DNA from: a bacterium
GTDB taxonomy: Bacteria > Chloroflexota > Anaerolineae > Epilineales > Epilineaceae
Length of the DNA stretch: 60,942 nt
Direction: 5' to 3'
Assembly (NCBI GenBank): GCA_003576755.1
Contig: QEVT01000003.1
Coordinates: 1-60,942, forward strand
Shown here: positions 1 to 8,848 of the stretch, piece by piece
Numbering within the stretch: position 1 is the stretch's first letter
Layout of the letters: every line of letters starts with the position of its first letter
Notes under the pieces: generated by a model
The model's input: the letters and a program-made list of their open reading frames with translations, nothing else
Told to the model about the DNA's origin: nothing
Database searches by the model: none
Position numbers and translations under genes: made by a program

Positions 1-93
<93 letters not shown>

Positions 94-218
94 GGGAGCG
101 ACCATCGCGCGGCCATGCGCCGAGCGATGCACCTCCAACCTGTCGTACCCGATCCTCGCGATCGCTCTCGTCCTCTTTCCTGGTGTCAAGGAAGCCTCGG
201 CACAGGGGCATGTCTCGT

Positions 219-290
219 TGCGGGGTGGAGCAGTGGCAGCTCGTCGGGCTCATAACCCGAAGGTCACAGGTTCGAGTCCTGTCCCCGCTA
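219..290 (+). tRNA. initiator tRNA-fMet (CAT)
   Basis: The 72-nt cloverleaf has anticodon CAT in the loop CTCATAA. Three consecutive G:C pairs (GGG/CCC) sit at the base of the anticodon stem and the D-stem has an A11:U24 pair; both are hallmarks of bacterial initiator tRNA. Taking T219 as position 1, positions 1 and 72 are T and T, so the acceptor end is unpaired as initiators require, but as U-U rather than the usual C-A. A73 is at 290 and CCA is not encoded. It lies 128 nt after 16S rRNA and is probably on the same transcript. Confidence 0.95.
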
Positions 291-297
291 TGATCAC

Positions 298-522
298 GGA
301 TGGACATGGATGGCGCGGATGTCACGGATGACGGGAGTGGGGTGAGGCGGTGGTGTTCGCCGTCGACCGATCCGCTCTCTTCGGATCCGGATTCCGCGCC
401 ATCCGTGCGCATGGCTCAGTGCGCCGTTCCCTGTCCTCTCTTGCCCACACCGCCTCCGCTGCCTTCCGGCCTTCCGTCGTCGCCGCCAGTCCCGCCTTCC
501 GTGTCCTCCGCGCCATCCGTGC
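298..522. repeat. degenerate GGATG and 16-bp direct/inverted repeats in leader of coaX
   Basis: The gap between tRNA-fMet and coaX contains no convincing gene. GGATG recurs at 298, 308, 317 and 326, that is every 9-10 nt. TCCGCGCCATCCGTGC occurs at 393-408 and again at 507-522, and the first 12 bases of it occur inverted at 308-319. The last copy ends just before the coaX start. I see no promoter or terminator here that I trust. Confidence 0.6.
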
Positions 523-528
523 CCGTCC

Positions 529-1326
529 GTGATCCTGGCGATCGACGTCGGCAACAGCCAGGTCACCCTCGGGCTCGGTGACGCGTCCGGCTGGCGCGCG
601 AGCTGGCGCCTGGCGACCGACGCGCGCCGCACGGCCGACGAGTACGGGGTCCAGCTCGCGGCGCTGCTGGCGCTCGACGGGTTCCCCATGCAGGCCGTCA
701 CGGACGCCGTGGTCAGCAGCGTGGTGCCGAGCGTCACCCCGGTGATCACGGCCACCTGCATGCGGCTGTTCGGGCAGCCGCCGCTGGTGATCGAGCCCGG
801 CACGCGGACCGGCATGCCGGTGCGCTACACGCCGCCCGGCACGCTCGGCACCGATCGGCTGATCGACGCGGTCGCCGCCGTTGCGCAGTTCGGTGCCCCG
901 GTGGTGGTGGTCGACTTCGGCACCGCGACCACGTTCAACGTCGTGGACGCGGACGGCGTGTTCATCGGCGGCGCGATCGCGCCCGGCGTCGGGGTATCGG
1001 CCGAGGCGCTCGCCCGAGCCGGCGCCCGGCTGAGCCGGATCGACCTCGGCCCGCCGGCGGACTTGCCGCCGCTCATCGGGCGCAACACCGAACAGGCCAT
1101 GCGCTCCGGCGTGCTGTACGGCTATGCCGGGATCGTCGAAGGGGTGTTGGGGCGCATCGACGCCGAGCTCGGGCCGACACCGACCGGGACACGCCCTCCC
1201 GTGGTTGCCACCGGCGGCATGGCCGCCCACGTCGCACCGCTGGTCGGGCGGTTCACGGCGATCGTGCCCGACCTCATCCTCGACGGGTTGCGGCTGGTCC
1301 TCGCGCGCCAGCGAGGCGTGCCGTGA
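529..1326 (+). CDS. coaX: type III pantothenate kinase
   Basis: 265 aa, normal length for CoaX. It phosphorylates pantothenate, the first step of coenzyme A synthesis, in the cytoplasm. The N-terminal phosphate-binding loop ILAIDVGNS, the DFGTATTF motif in the middle, GGAIAPGV and the C-terminal ATGG are all present, so the ASKHA-fold kinase looks intact. The start is the GTG at 529 (GTGATCCTGGCGATCGACG), because the family begins right at this strand. Its stop overlaps coaBC by 4 bp (GTGA), so kinase and the next CoA enzymes are translated together. A second, less conserved paralogue lies at 16155. Confidence 0.93.
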   Translation: MILAIDVGNSQVTLGLGDASGWRASWRLATDARRTADEYGVQLAALLALDGFPMQAVTDAVVSSVVPSVTPVITATCMRLFGQPPLVIEPGTRTGMPVRYTPPGTLGTDRLIDAVAAVAQFGAPVVVVDFGTATTFNVVDADGVFIGGAIAPGVGVSAEALARAGARLSRIDLGPPADLPPLIGRNTEQAMRSGVLYGYAGIVEGVLGRIDAELGPTPTGTRPPVVATGGMAAHVAPLVGRFTAIVPDLILDGLRLVLARQRGVP

Positions 1327-2588
1327 CCTCGGCGAACGTGCCTCTCCAGGCGCCGGGCCACGACGGCGACGGCCTGTGCGGCCGGCGCATCGTGCTGGGC
1401 GTCTCGGGATCGATCGCGGCCTACAAGGCGCTGGCGATCGCCAGCGAGATGGCCGCTGCCGGGGCGCTCATCGACGTCGTCCTGACGGATGCCGCCGCCG
1501 CGCTCGTGACGCCGCTGGCATTCCAGGCGATCGTGCACCGACCGGTCGTCCACCGTCTGGGAGACCCTTCGGGCCCGATGGGCATGGACCACGTCGCCCA
1601 CGCCCACACGGCCGAGGCGCTGGTGGTGGCCCCGGCGACGGCGCACGTCATCGCGCGCCTGGCCCTGGGGCTGGCCGACGACGCGCTGACGACCACGGCG
1701 CTGGCGTGCCGGGCCCCGCTTGTCGTCGCCCCCGCCATGGAGCCCGACATGTGGACGCACCCCGCCACGCAGGCGCACGTGGCGACGTTGACGGCCCGCG
1801 GCGCCGTGTTCGTCGGCCCGGACGACGGGCGAATGGCTTCGGGCAAGCACGGCCAAGGGCGGCTGGCCGACCCTGCCGTCGTGGTGGACCACGTCCGGGC
1901 CGTGCTCGGGCACGGCGGGCCACTCACAGGGCGGAAGGTCGTGGTTTCGGCGGGACCCACCCGGGAACCCATAGATCCGGTGCGGTACCTGTCCAACCAT
2001 TCCAGCGGCCGGATGGGCTACGCCGTGGCGCGCGCCGTGCGCGACCGCGGCGCCGACGTCGTGCTCATCAGCGGGCCGGTCGACCTGGCACCGCCTGCGG
2101 CGATGACGGTGGTGGCGGTGGAGACAGCGCGCGACATGCTCGATGCCGTGCTGACACACGCCGCGACGGCCGACGCCGTGGTGATGTCTGCCGCTGTGGC
2201 GGACCACCGCCCGATCGAGGCCGCTGCCATCAAGCTCAAGCGCTCCGCCGCGGACCTGGCGTTGGCACTGACCCCCAACCCCGACATCCTCATCGCCCTG
2301 GGCGCCGAGTTCCCCCGATGGAGCGAGGACAAGCGCGGTCGCCCGTACGTGCGGGTCGGGTTCGCCGCCGAGACGCACGACCTGGTCGCGCACGCCCGCG
2401 ACAAGCTGGCACGCAAGAGCGTCGACCTCATCGTGGCCAACCCGGTTCCCGAAACGTTCGGCGGCCGCAACAGCAGCGCGACGTTCGTCACGCCCGACGC
2501 GGTCGCACCGCTGGGCGAGCGGAGCAAGGACGGCGTCGCAAGCGCCATCGCGGATTGGATTGCCCAGCGCCTCGCTGATATGCTTTGA
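1323..2588 (+). CDS. coaBC: bifunctional phosphopantothenoylcysteine decarboxylase / phosphopantothenate-cysteine ligase
   Basis: 421 aa. The N-terminal CoaC half (about residues 15-190) is a flavin-dependent decarboxylase: GVSGSIAAYKAL and the active-site region PAMEPDMWTHPATQ, where the usual PAMN is PAME. The C-terminal CoaB half (about 200-421) joins phosphopantothenate to cysteine: VVSAGPTREPIDPVRYLSN is its nucleotide-binding signature and KLKR the conserved lysine motif. The GTG start overlaps the coaX stop. With coaX it supplies three consecutive CoA steps. The Asn-to-Glu change in PAMN is odd, since that Asn normally contacts the substrate. Confidence 0.93.
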   Translation: MTSANVPLQAPGHDGDGLCGRRIVLGVSGSIAAYKALAIASEMAAAGALIDVVLTDAAAALVTPLAFQAIVHRPVVHRLGDPSGPMGMDHVAHAHTAEALVVAPATAHVIARLALGLADDALTTTALACRAPLVVAPAMEPDMWTHPATQAHVATLTARGAVFVGPDDGRMASGKHGQGRLADPAVVVDHVRAVLGHGGPLTGRKVVVSAGPTREPIDPVRYLSNHSSGRMGYAVARAVRDRGADVVLISGPVDLAPPAAMTVVAVETARDMLDAVLTHAATADAVVMSAAVADHRPIEAAAIKLKRSAADLALALTPNPDILIALGAEFPRWSEDKRGRPYVRVGFAAETHDLVAHARDKLARKSVDLIVANPVPETFGGRNSSATFVTPDAVAPLGERSKDGVASAIADWIAQRLADML

Positions 2589-2591
2589 CGC

Positions 2592-4943
2592 ATGCCGCCC
2601 GCATCGTCCTTCGACCGGGTCCGGCCATGGGTCGAGCGAGCACGCGGCGCGGCCCGGGCCGCTGCCGATCGCGCCGCGCCGTTGGCCGGCGCGCTGCGGC
2701 CCGTCGGGAATGACTTGGCGTTGCGCGTCCGCCCTGGCATGCGGGCCGCGCGCACGTGGCTCGCCGTACCCGCCAACCTGCGGCGCGTGGGGCGTGTGGC
2801 GCTGCCGCTCCTCGTCGGCGCCGGCCTGCTCCTCCCTCCGATCTCGCTGTGGACCCGCCTGACCACGCTGGGCTACGGCAAGCTCCGCCCCGGACAGGAT
2901 GCGTCGGTCGCCGCCGACATCGACGGCGTCTTCTTCGAAGCCCGCGGACGGAGCATCTATCGCGCCGCGCGCGTCGACGTGTCCGCCGCCGGCGGCATGC
3001 CCCGCGGCGTGGGGCCGCTGCCCGTCGGCCGCGTCCAACTGACGCCGGTGCTGACCCTCGACATCCGCGGCCCGGCGCCGCGTGAAGCATGGATCGCGGC
3101 CCTGGTCGACGTCGGACCGGGCGGGCAGGCGTTCGTCGATCCGTACGGATGGGACGGCCAGGCCTGGCAATGGCTCCCGTTCCAGTTCGACGTCGCCAAC
3201 CGCATCCGGGTGCGCCTGCCGCTGCAGCGCTTCGTACCCCGCCACATCGTCATCACCCAGGCGGCGCGCGGAGCCACCGAGGTTTCGGCCGGCCTCTTGC
3301 CGCCCCCGGCCGCCCCGCCCGCCGCCATCGCGGAGATCCCGATCCTCGAGATGCGCGCCTACGGCATCGAGACGGACGACGGGCACGTCGTCGGGCAGCG
3401 GTTCCCGATCCCATCCCGCCGGGCACGGGTCTACGGCGTCGTCGACAACCTCGAGGGGCTGCGGGTGCGCAGCGACCTCGTCAACAACCTGCTGATGCAG
3501 CGCGAGGCGCGGCAGCGGCATCGCGACGCCCTCGTCAACCTCGTCCGCCGCGACGGGCTCGCCGGCATCGTGCTGGACTACCGCGGCATCGACGGCATGC
3601 TGCAGTCGGTCTACGCGGACTGGCTGAGGCGGCTGTCGTCCGACGTGCACCGGGCCGGCGGCGAGGTGTTCGTCACCGTGCCGATGCCCCGCCGCACGAG
3701 CACGGCCTGGGACGGCAGCCCGTACGCGTGGCATCTGCTGGCGCCCGAGGTCGACGGCGTCCGCGTGCTCCTGCCGATCGATGCCCCTCTGGAGACCGAA
3801 GCGCTGGATGCCATGGTCCGCTGGGCCCTCGGCTCGGTGCCGCGCGACAAGCTGCAGCTCGCGCTGCCCGTCCAGGGGCGCGACATCGTCGACGACACGG
3901 TCGCGCTCATCGGCTATGGCGATGCCCTGGCCAAGATCCTCGACATGGCGCGCTCGGACGCGCCCGGGCGCATCGACCCCGACGCCACGTCGGTCGTCGA
4001 GCTGCCGACCCTGCGGGCCGCGCAGCTCGGGCGAGATCCCGCCACCGGCATGTGGCGGTTCTACTATTGGGACGACAACCGGCGGCAGCACACCGTATGG
4101 CTCAACGATGCCGCCGGGCTCCAGCCGGCCTTCGAGATCGCCCGGACGTTTCACCTGAGCCGGATCGTCCTCGACGGCGTCGAAGCCGGCCTCGATCCGA
4201 ACCTCTGGCAGATGACCCAGGCGTTCATCGCCGACGGCGGGGCGGTGGCCCCCGCCGTCGACTATCACCTGCGGTGGCAGCTCGTCGACCAGGATGGCCA
4301 GGTCGTGCAGCAGGCCAGCCAATCGCTCGACCTGACCGCGTTCGAGCTCAAGGCGCCGAGCCGGCAGGGCATCTACCGCCTCAGCGTCAACCTCGTCACC
4401 ACCGACGATCGACTGGCCGCCGTCGGCGCATCCTCGGAGGTCAACATCGCCCCTGCGCCGCCTGTGGCAAGGGCCACACCCAACGTGCTGATCATCGTGC
4501 CCACACCGATGCCGGTCATCACGGCGCCGGCGCCCGCCGACGAGAGCCGGATCGACCGTGCGCCGGTGCGCATCGAGGACACGCCGTTGGAGGCCACCGC
4601 CGAGGCCGGGGCGCGCGTGGCGGCGGCCGAGGCGCCGTTGCGCTCAGAGCCGAGCGTGGACGGCGACATCCTCTCGACGCTGCGCATCGGCGAGTCGCTC
4701 GAGGTGATCGGCGAATCGCCGGACGGCGACTGGCTCGAGGTCAAGGTCATCGCCACCGGCATCCAGGGCTGGGTGCTCGGCGAGCTCATCGCGCTCGGCG
4801 GGGCCGCGTCCGACACGGGCGCCCTTCCGGACGACGCCCCGGCCGGCCGGACCGGCGCGGTGGGCACCGCGGAGCCGGCGCCCACCGCCCGCGCGACCGC
4901 GTCCCCTACCCCCGGTGGGCGCTCGGGAGATAGACCCGGCTGA
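2592..4943 (+). CDS. exported GH18-like TIM-barrel protein with C-terminal SH3 domain
   Basis: 783 aa. One hydrophobic segment at about residues 70-88 (VALPLLVGAGLLLPPISLW) suggests a signal anchor. Residues 285-540 resemble the GH18/YaaH-type barrel of cell-wall glycosidases: VYGVVDNLEGLR, then GIVLDYRGID (D329-R331) where active members have DxDxE, then FVTVPMP and a typical MWRFYYWDDNR strand. The catalytic Glu is replaced by Arg331, so it may bind glycan without cutting it. Residues about 675-735 form a bacterial SH3 domain (LRSEPSVDGDILSTLRIGES), usually a wall-binding module. A Pro/Thr/Ala-rich tail follows. It starts 3 nt after coaBC. The 3' end overlaps the convergent subtilase gene by 38 bp. 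Confidence 0.75.
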   Translation: MPPASSFDRVRPWVERARGAARAAADRAAPLAGALRPVGNDLALRVRPGMRAARTWLAVPANLRRVGRVALPLLVGAGLLLPPISLWTRLTTLGYGKLRPGQDASVAADIDGVFFEARGRSIYRAARVDVSAAGGMPRGVGPLPVGRVQLTPVLTLDIRGPAPREAWIAALVDVGPGGQAFVDPYGWDGQAWQWLPFQFDVANRIRVRLPLQRFVPRHIVITQAARGATEVSAGLLPPPAAPPAAIAEIPILEMRAYGIETDDGHVVGQRFPIPSRRARVYGVVDNLEGLRVRSDLVNNLLMQREARQRHRDALVNLVRRDGLAGIVLDYRGIDGMLQSVYADWLRRLSSDVHRAGGEVFVTVPMPRRTSTAWDGSPYAWHLLAPEVDGVRVLLPIDAPLETEALDAMVRWALGSVPRDKLQLALPVQGRDIVDDTVALIGYGDALAKILDMARSDAPGRIDPDATSVVELPTLRAAQLGRDPATGMWRFYYWDDNRRQHTVWLNDAAGLQPAFEIARTFHLSRIVLDGVEAGLDPNLWQMTQAFIADGGAVAPAVDYHLRWQLVDQDGQVVQQASQSLDLTAFELKAPSRQGIYRLSVNLVTTDDRLAAVGASSEVNIAPAPPVARATPNVLIIVPTPMPVITAPAPADESRIDRAPVRIEDTPLEATAEAGARVAAAEAPLRSEPSVDGDILSTLRIGESLEVIGESPDGDWLEVKVIATGIQGWVLGELIALGGAASDTGALPDDAPAGRTGAVGTAEPAPTARATASPTPGGRSGDRPG

Positions 4944-6744
4944 CGCGTTCGACGATCCGGATGCGCAGGTCGAGCTTGACCGTCGGCGAGGCCGCCTGCA
5001 TGGCCGGGTTGTCGCGGTTCACCGCGCGCAGGACCACCGTAGGGGTGACCGAGCTGCCGGCCATCAGCGCGCCCCGGTCGCGCCGCATGCCATCGACGTC
5101 GACCTGCAGGCTCATCAGCGAGCTTGCGCCGGGGATCTGCGGCAGCGGCGTGCCCGTCAACCACGCTTCGTCGGACACCACTTCCCAGTTTCCCTGATTG
5201 AGGTGCGGGTTGCTGAGGAGCGCACGCGTCGACACCTCGGTGCCGTCGATCATCTGCTCCACCGGGTTGGGGGTCACGCGCATCACCCACGGCATGTTCT
5301 CGACCGCACGCTCGAAGTCCACGGCGCCGCATCCGAAGCGGTCGTTGCGGGGATAGCCGTGAGCGGTGCGGCCGTCGAACGCCGGCACCAGCGGCGGCAG
5401 CGACCGGTTGGCCGTCTCGCACAGCTTGTCCTCGATGTCCCAGACCGAGAGCGTCGGGTTGAGCGATCGCATGACCGCCACCACCCCGGCAACGTGGGCG
5501 GCGGCCAGCTCCGAGGGCACGCGGAACGCGCTGTTGATCTCCTTGTACTCACCGTCGGCGGTCAACCAGGTCGTCGAGAAGTCCTCGCCAGGCGCGGCGA
5601 TGTCGACCCAGTCCCCCCAGCTGGCATACGGTCGCATCTGGTACTGCGAGGCGAACGACTGGACCCCGATGACGTCGTCGAACGCCGCGGGGAACGCCGG
5701 TGGGTTGACGCCAAAGGTGTTCTTGTCGGGGCAGAACCACGCGGCCTGGCCGCACTCGCCGGCGCCGGCGACCACCGGCACGCCCTTGCGGCGCGCATAG
5801 GTGATGGCGTCCTGCATCCGCTGCAGGCCTGCGCTCGCGCCGTCGCGGTTGTAGAGCATGAAGCCGCCGATGACGATCACCTGCGCGCCGTTGTTCGCCG
5901 CGTAGCAGATCGCCCGGTTCAGGTACTCGCGCCGTCCGCCGATGCCCCAGTAGCCACCGTTGTGGTCGGGGTCGAGCTGCGGGTCCGGCCCAGGCAGCGG
6001 CACCCAAGCCCGGTACACGATCTTGAGCGGCATGATCCGGGCCCGCCACGACACCCCGGCGATCCCCCGGCCGTTGTTGGTCTCGGCCGCGGCGATGCCC
6101 GCCATGGCCGTTCCGCTCGGCGGCGCCGGAACGTCGAGCTGCGAAGGCGGCACCGGATTCGGATCGGCGTCGTCTGCGCCGAAGTCCCACCCGGCAACGT
6201 CGTCGACGAAGCCGTTCCGGTCGTCGTCGACCCCGTTGCCCGGCACCTCACCGGGATTCCGCCAGATCTTGCCCGCGAGGTCGGGGTGCGCGGTCTCGAC
6301 CCCGTCGGCGATGATCGCGATCGCCACATCGTCGCTGCCGAAGCTCGTTTCCCAAGCTTGCAGGGCGCCGATGGTCTGAAGGCTGGCCCGCTGGTATCGC
6401 CAGCGGAACAGCGTGTCGTTGGGCTGCGTGATGGACTGGATGCCGGCATCCAAGGGTCCGTCGTCGCCATCCACCGCGTCGAACGCGGCGGGTCCGTCCC
6501 CGCTCCCACCATCCACCCCGGTAGCGGGCGCCGGGGCTGCGGTGAAGGTATCGCTACGGCGAGCATCGCCCTGCTCCAGCCAGCCGGGCGAGCACACCGC
6601 GTCGTCGGTCGCCGACGGCGCGCCTCCCGGGGTCTCCGCCATCACCGTGGTCAGCGACAGCGCCAATAGGGTGCCCGCGCCGGCGGCGACCATGCGCCGG
6701 CCCGGGATCGACAAACCGCCAAACAAGCTCTCAACACACGACAT
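4906..6744 (-). CDS. secreted subtilase-fold (S8) protein, predicted catalytically inactive
   Basis: 612 aa with signal peptide (hydrophobic core at residues 18-35, cleavage near VMAE). The S8 fold is clear: AIIADGVETAHPDL keeps Asp147. The HGTHVAG motif reads SGTAMAG with Ser210 at the His position. The oxyanion AAAGN reads AGAGE330. GTSMAAPHVAG reads PSELAAAHVAG with Glu412 aligned to the nucleophile and Ser411 one residue earlier. Hence it is probably a pseudoenzyme. A C-terminal all-beta region follows, ending in VYLPSAHRG. The start is ATG 6744, preceded by AGAGGA; a longer upstream reading frame only runs antisense through etfB. Convergent with the GH18-like gene. Confidence 0.8.
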   Translation of the reverse strand: MSCVESLFGGLSIPGRRMVAAGAGTLLALSLTTVMAETPGGAPSATDDAVCSPGWLEQGDARRSDTFTAAPAPATGVDGGSGDGPAAFDAVDGDDGPLDAGIQSITQPNDTLFRWRYQRASLQTIGALQAWETSFGSDDVAIAIIADGVETAHPDLAGKIWRNPGEVPGNGVDDDRNGFVDDVAGWDFGADDADPNPVPPSQLDVPAPPSGTAMAGIAAAETNNGRGIAGVSWRARIMPLKIVYRAWVPLPGPDPQLDPDHNGGYWGIGGRREYLNRAICYAANNGAQVIVIGGFMLYNRDGASAGLQRMQDAITYARRKGVPVVAGAGECGQAAWFCPDKNTFGVNPPAFPAAFDDVIGVQSFASQYQMRPYASWGDWVDIAAPGEDFSTTWLTADGEYKEINSAFRVPSELAAAHVAGVVAVMRSLNPTLSVWDIEDKLCETANRSLPPLVPAFDGRTAHGYPRNDRFGCGAVDFERAVENMPWVMRVTPNPVEQMIDGTEVSTRALLSNPHLNQGNWEVVSDEAWLTGTPLPQIPGASSLMSLQVDVDGMRRDRGALMAGSSVTPTVVLRAVNRDNPAMQAASPTVKLDLRIRIVERVSRVYLPSAHRG

Positions 6745-7071
6745 GCAGGCGTCCTCTGGTAGAAACGGATCGCACGGGGGTGAAAGGTCACAGGGGGCGT
6801 GCTTCGGTCGGCAATCCATAGTACTAGACGCGACCCGCCGGCGATTGGATACGCCGGGATACGCCGGTGGCCGCACGGAGTTAACACGCACGCACGCGAT
6901 CACACGCGGCCGGCCGGTGCGCCAACGATCGTGTCGACCGGCGCCGCGTGCGGGCCGCCGCCGGGCTGGCGCCAGGGGCCGTTCTGTGCTAACGTGTCCC
7001 GCCGCGCGGCGCGAGGACGCCGCGGGCGGGGCCGGCGTCCCGATCCGTTCAGACACCGTCAGAGGCCTGCT
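6745..7071. other. divergent intergenic region between subtilase-like gene and etfB
   Basis: No gene is seen here. The region holds control sequences for two divergent units: the perfect tandem repeat at 6847-6866, a possible minus-strand -10 box (TACTAT, near 6820) without a good -35 box, and GC-rich sequence before etfB. The etfB Shine-Dalgarno AGAGG is at 7061-7065. Confidence 0.6.
6847..6866. repeat. perfect tandem 10-bp repeat (GGATACGCCG x2)
   Basis: Two adjacent identical copies of GGATACGCCG, about 100 bp upstream of the subtilase-like start and 205 bp upstream of etfB. The 10-bp period would put two protein monomers on the same DNA face, so an operator is possible, but no regulator is linked. 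Confidence 0.55.
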
Positions 7072-7857
7072 GTGAACACCGTCGTGCTGATCAAACAAGT
7101 GCCCGACACGGCGACGCGCATTCAGGACCGCACGGCCAAGGGCCGGGTCGACCTGAGCGGCGTCACGTGGGTCGTCAACCCCTACGACGAGTATGCGGTC
7201 GAGGAAGCGCTGAGGATCAAGGCCGCCCACGGCGGCACGGTCACCCTGATCGCGCTCGGGCCCGAGCGCGTCGCCAGCGCGCTCAAGGACATGCTGGCGC
7301 TCGGCGCCGACGAGGCCGTGCAGATCGTCGACCCGGCTTTCGACGACCTCGGCGCGCAGGGCACCGCGGCGGTGCTCGCCGCCGCCATCGGCAAGCTCCC
7401 CGCACCCCCCGATATGATCTGGGCCGGGTGGAAGGGCGTCGACGACGACCAGGGGCTCGTGCCGATCTACCTCGCGCATGCCCTCGGCCTGCCACACGTG
7501 TCGTTCGTCGTCCAGGTCGCCATCGACGGCGGCCGGGCGATCGTCCAGCGCGAGGTCGAAGGCGGCAAGGAAACCGTTACCACGCCGCTGCCGGCCGTGT
7601 TCACCGCGCAAAAGGGCCTGAACGAGGTGCGCTACGCCAGCTTGAAGGGGATCATGGCGGTCAAGCGCAAGGAGATCCCGGCGTGGGACGCGGCGGCGAT
7701 CGGCGTCGATCCGGCCTCGATCGCCCCGAGGGCGGTCGAGACCACCGAGATCACGCCGCCCCCGGAACGGCCGTCCGGTCGAATCCTGGGAGGCGCCCCG
7801 TCCGATGCGGCCCGCGAGCTCGTGCGGCTCCTGCACGAAGAGGCAAAGGTGATCTGA
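7072..7857 (+). CDS. etfB: electron transfer flavoprotein, beta subunit
   Basis: 261 aa. EtfB binds AMP/FAD and pairs with EtfA to carry electrons from acyl-CoA dehydrogenases towards the quinone pool. The N-terminus VNTVVLIKQVPDTATRI, NPYDEYAVEEALRIK and the EtfB signature around LPAVFTAQKGLNEVRYASLKG are typical. The start is GTG 7072, with AGAGG 6 nt upstream; an in-frame reading from 6799 would add a nonconserved N-terminus. The stop overlaps the etfA ATG by one base. Confidence 0.92.
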   Translation: MNTVVLIKQVPDTATRIQDRTAKGRVDLSGVTWVVNPYDEYAVEEALRIKAAHGGTVTLIALGPERVASALKDMLALGADEAVQIVDPAFDDLGAQGTAAVLAAAIGKLPAPPDMIWAGWKGVDDDQGLVPIYLAHALGLPHVSFVVQVAIDGGRAIVQREVEGGKETVTTPLPAVFTAQKGLNEVRYASLKGIMAVKRKEIPAWDAAAIGVDPASIAPRAVETTEITPPPERPSGRILGGAPSDAARELVRLLHEEAKVI

Positions 7858-8825
7858 TGCATATCTGGGTGCTGGCCGAGGCGCGGGACGGGCAGGTCAA
7901 GCGCATCTCGTACGAGCTGGTGACGGCGGCGCGCGCGCTGGATGACAGCGCCGACGTCACCGCCGTGCTGGTCGGATCCGGCGTCGGTCCGTTGGCGGGC
8001 GATCTCGCCGCGCACGGGGCCGACCGCGTGCTGCTGGTCGACGATGTGCGGGCCGCGCAGTACTCCCCCGACGGATGGGGCAACCTGCTGGCGCGGTTGG
8101 CGCGCGAGGATCGGCCCGACGTCATCCTGGGCGGTGCCACGGCGCGCGGGCGGGACCTGACCCCGCGGATCGCCGCCGGCCTCGGTGTCGGCGTGGCGTC
8201 GGATGCGGTCGAGGTCGGCATGGCAGCGGGCCGCTTGACGGCCGTCCGCCCGATCTACGCCGGCAAGGCGCTGGCCCGCGTCGTGGTGCACAGCGACCCC
8301 CAGATCGCGACGATCCGCCCGAACAGCTATCCGCCGTGCGAGAGGCCGGCGGCCGGGACCGTCGTGGCGGCCGACGCGGGCGACTACGTGGCCGGCGCCG
8401 TCGTCACCCACCTCGAGGCCGCGGCTTCCACGCGACCCGACGTCGCCGAGGCCGACATCATCGTCAGCGGCGGGCGCGGGATGGCGGGTCCCGAGCACTT
8501 CGCGCTCATCGAGGCGCTGGCCGACACGCTCGGGGCGGCCGTCGGCGCCAGCCGTGCGGTCGTGGATGCCGGCTGGCGCCCCCACGGCGACCAGGTCGGC
8601 CAGACCGGCAAGACCGTCTCGCCGTCGCTCTACATCGCGTGCGGCATCAGTGGCGCGGTCCAGCACCTGGCAGGCATGAAGACCTCGAAGTACATCGTCG
8701 CCATCAACAAGGATCCAGAGGCGCCCATCTTTTCGGTGGCCGACTACGGGATCGTCGGCGACGTTTTCGAGGTCGTCCCCGCCGTCACCGAGGCCGTCCG
8801 GGCGCTGCGCGCGGCCAACGGTTGA
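7857..8825 (+). CDS. etfA: electron transfer flavoprotein, alpha subunit
   Basis: 322 aa. The N-terminal domain begins [16 protein letters not shown]. The C-terminal FAD-binding domain has the classic order: [37 protein letters not shown] and [20 protein letters not shown]. It forms the EtfAB heterodimer with the preceding gene, translationally coupled by the TGATG junction. There is no ETF-quinone oxidoreductase or dehydrogenase next to it, so the electron donor cannot be named from context. Confidence 0.93.
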   Translation: MHIWVLAEARDGQVKRISYELVTAARALDDSADVTAVLVGSGVGPLAGDLAAHGADRVLLVDDVRAAQYSPDGWGNLLARLAREDRPDVILGGATARGRDLTPRIAAGLGVGVASDAVEVGMAAGRLTAVRPIYAGKALARVVVHSDPQIATIRPNSYPPCERPAAGTVVAADAGDYVAGAVVTHLEAAASTRPDVAEADIIVSGGRGMAGPEHFALIEALADTLGAAVGASRAVVDAGWRPHGDQVGQTGKTVSPSLYIACGISGAVQHLAGMKTSKYIVAINKDPEAPIFSVADYGIVGDVFEVVPAVTEAVRALRAANG

Positions 8826-8848
8826 GGGCCGGGTGGACGGTTCGTAGG

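Noticed and set aside
219..290. tRNA-Ile2 or elongator tRNA-Met
   Set aside because: The anticodon CAT fits, but the three G:C pairs in the anticodon stem, A11:U24 and unpaired position 1-72 identify an initiator.
6745..7836. N-terminal extension of the subtilase-like protein
   Set aside because: The open frame continues upstream to 7836 but is antisense to etfB; the signal peptide and Shine-Dalgarno fix the start at 6744.
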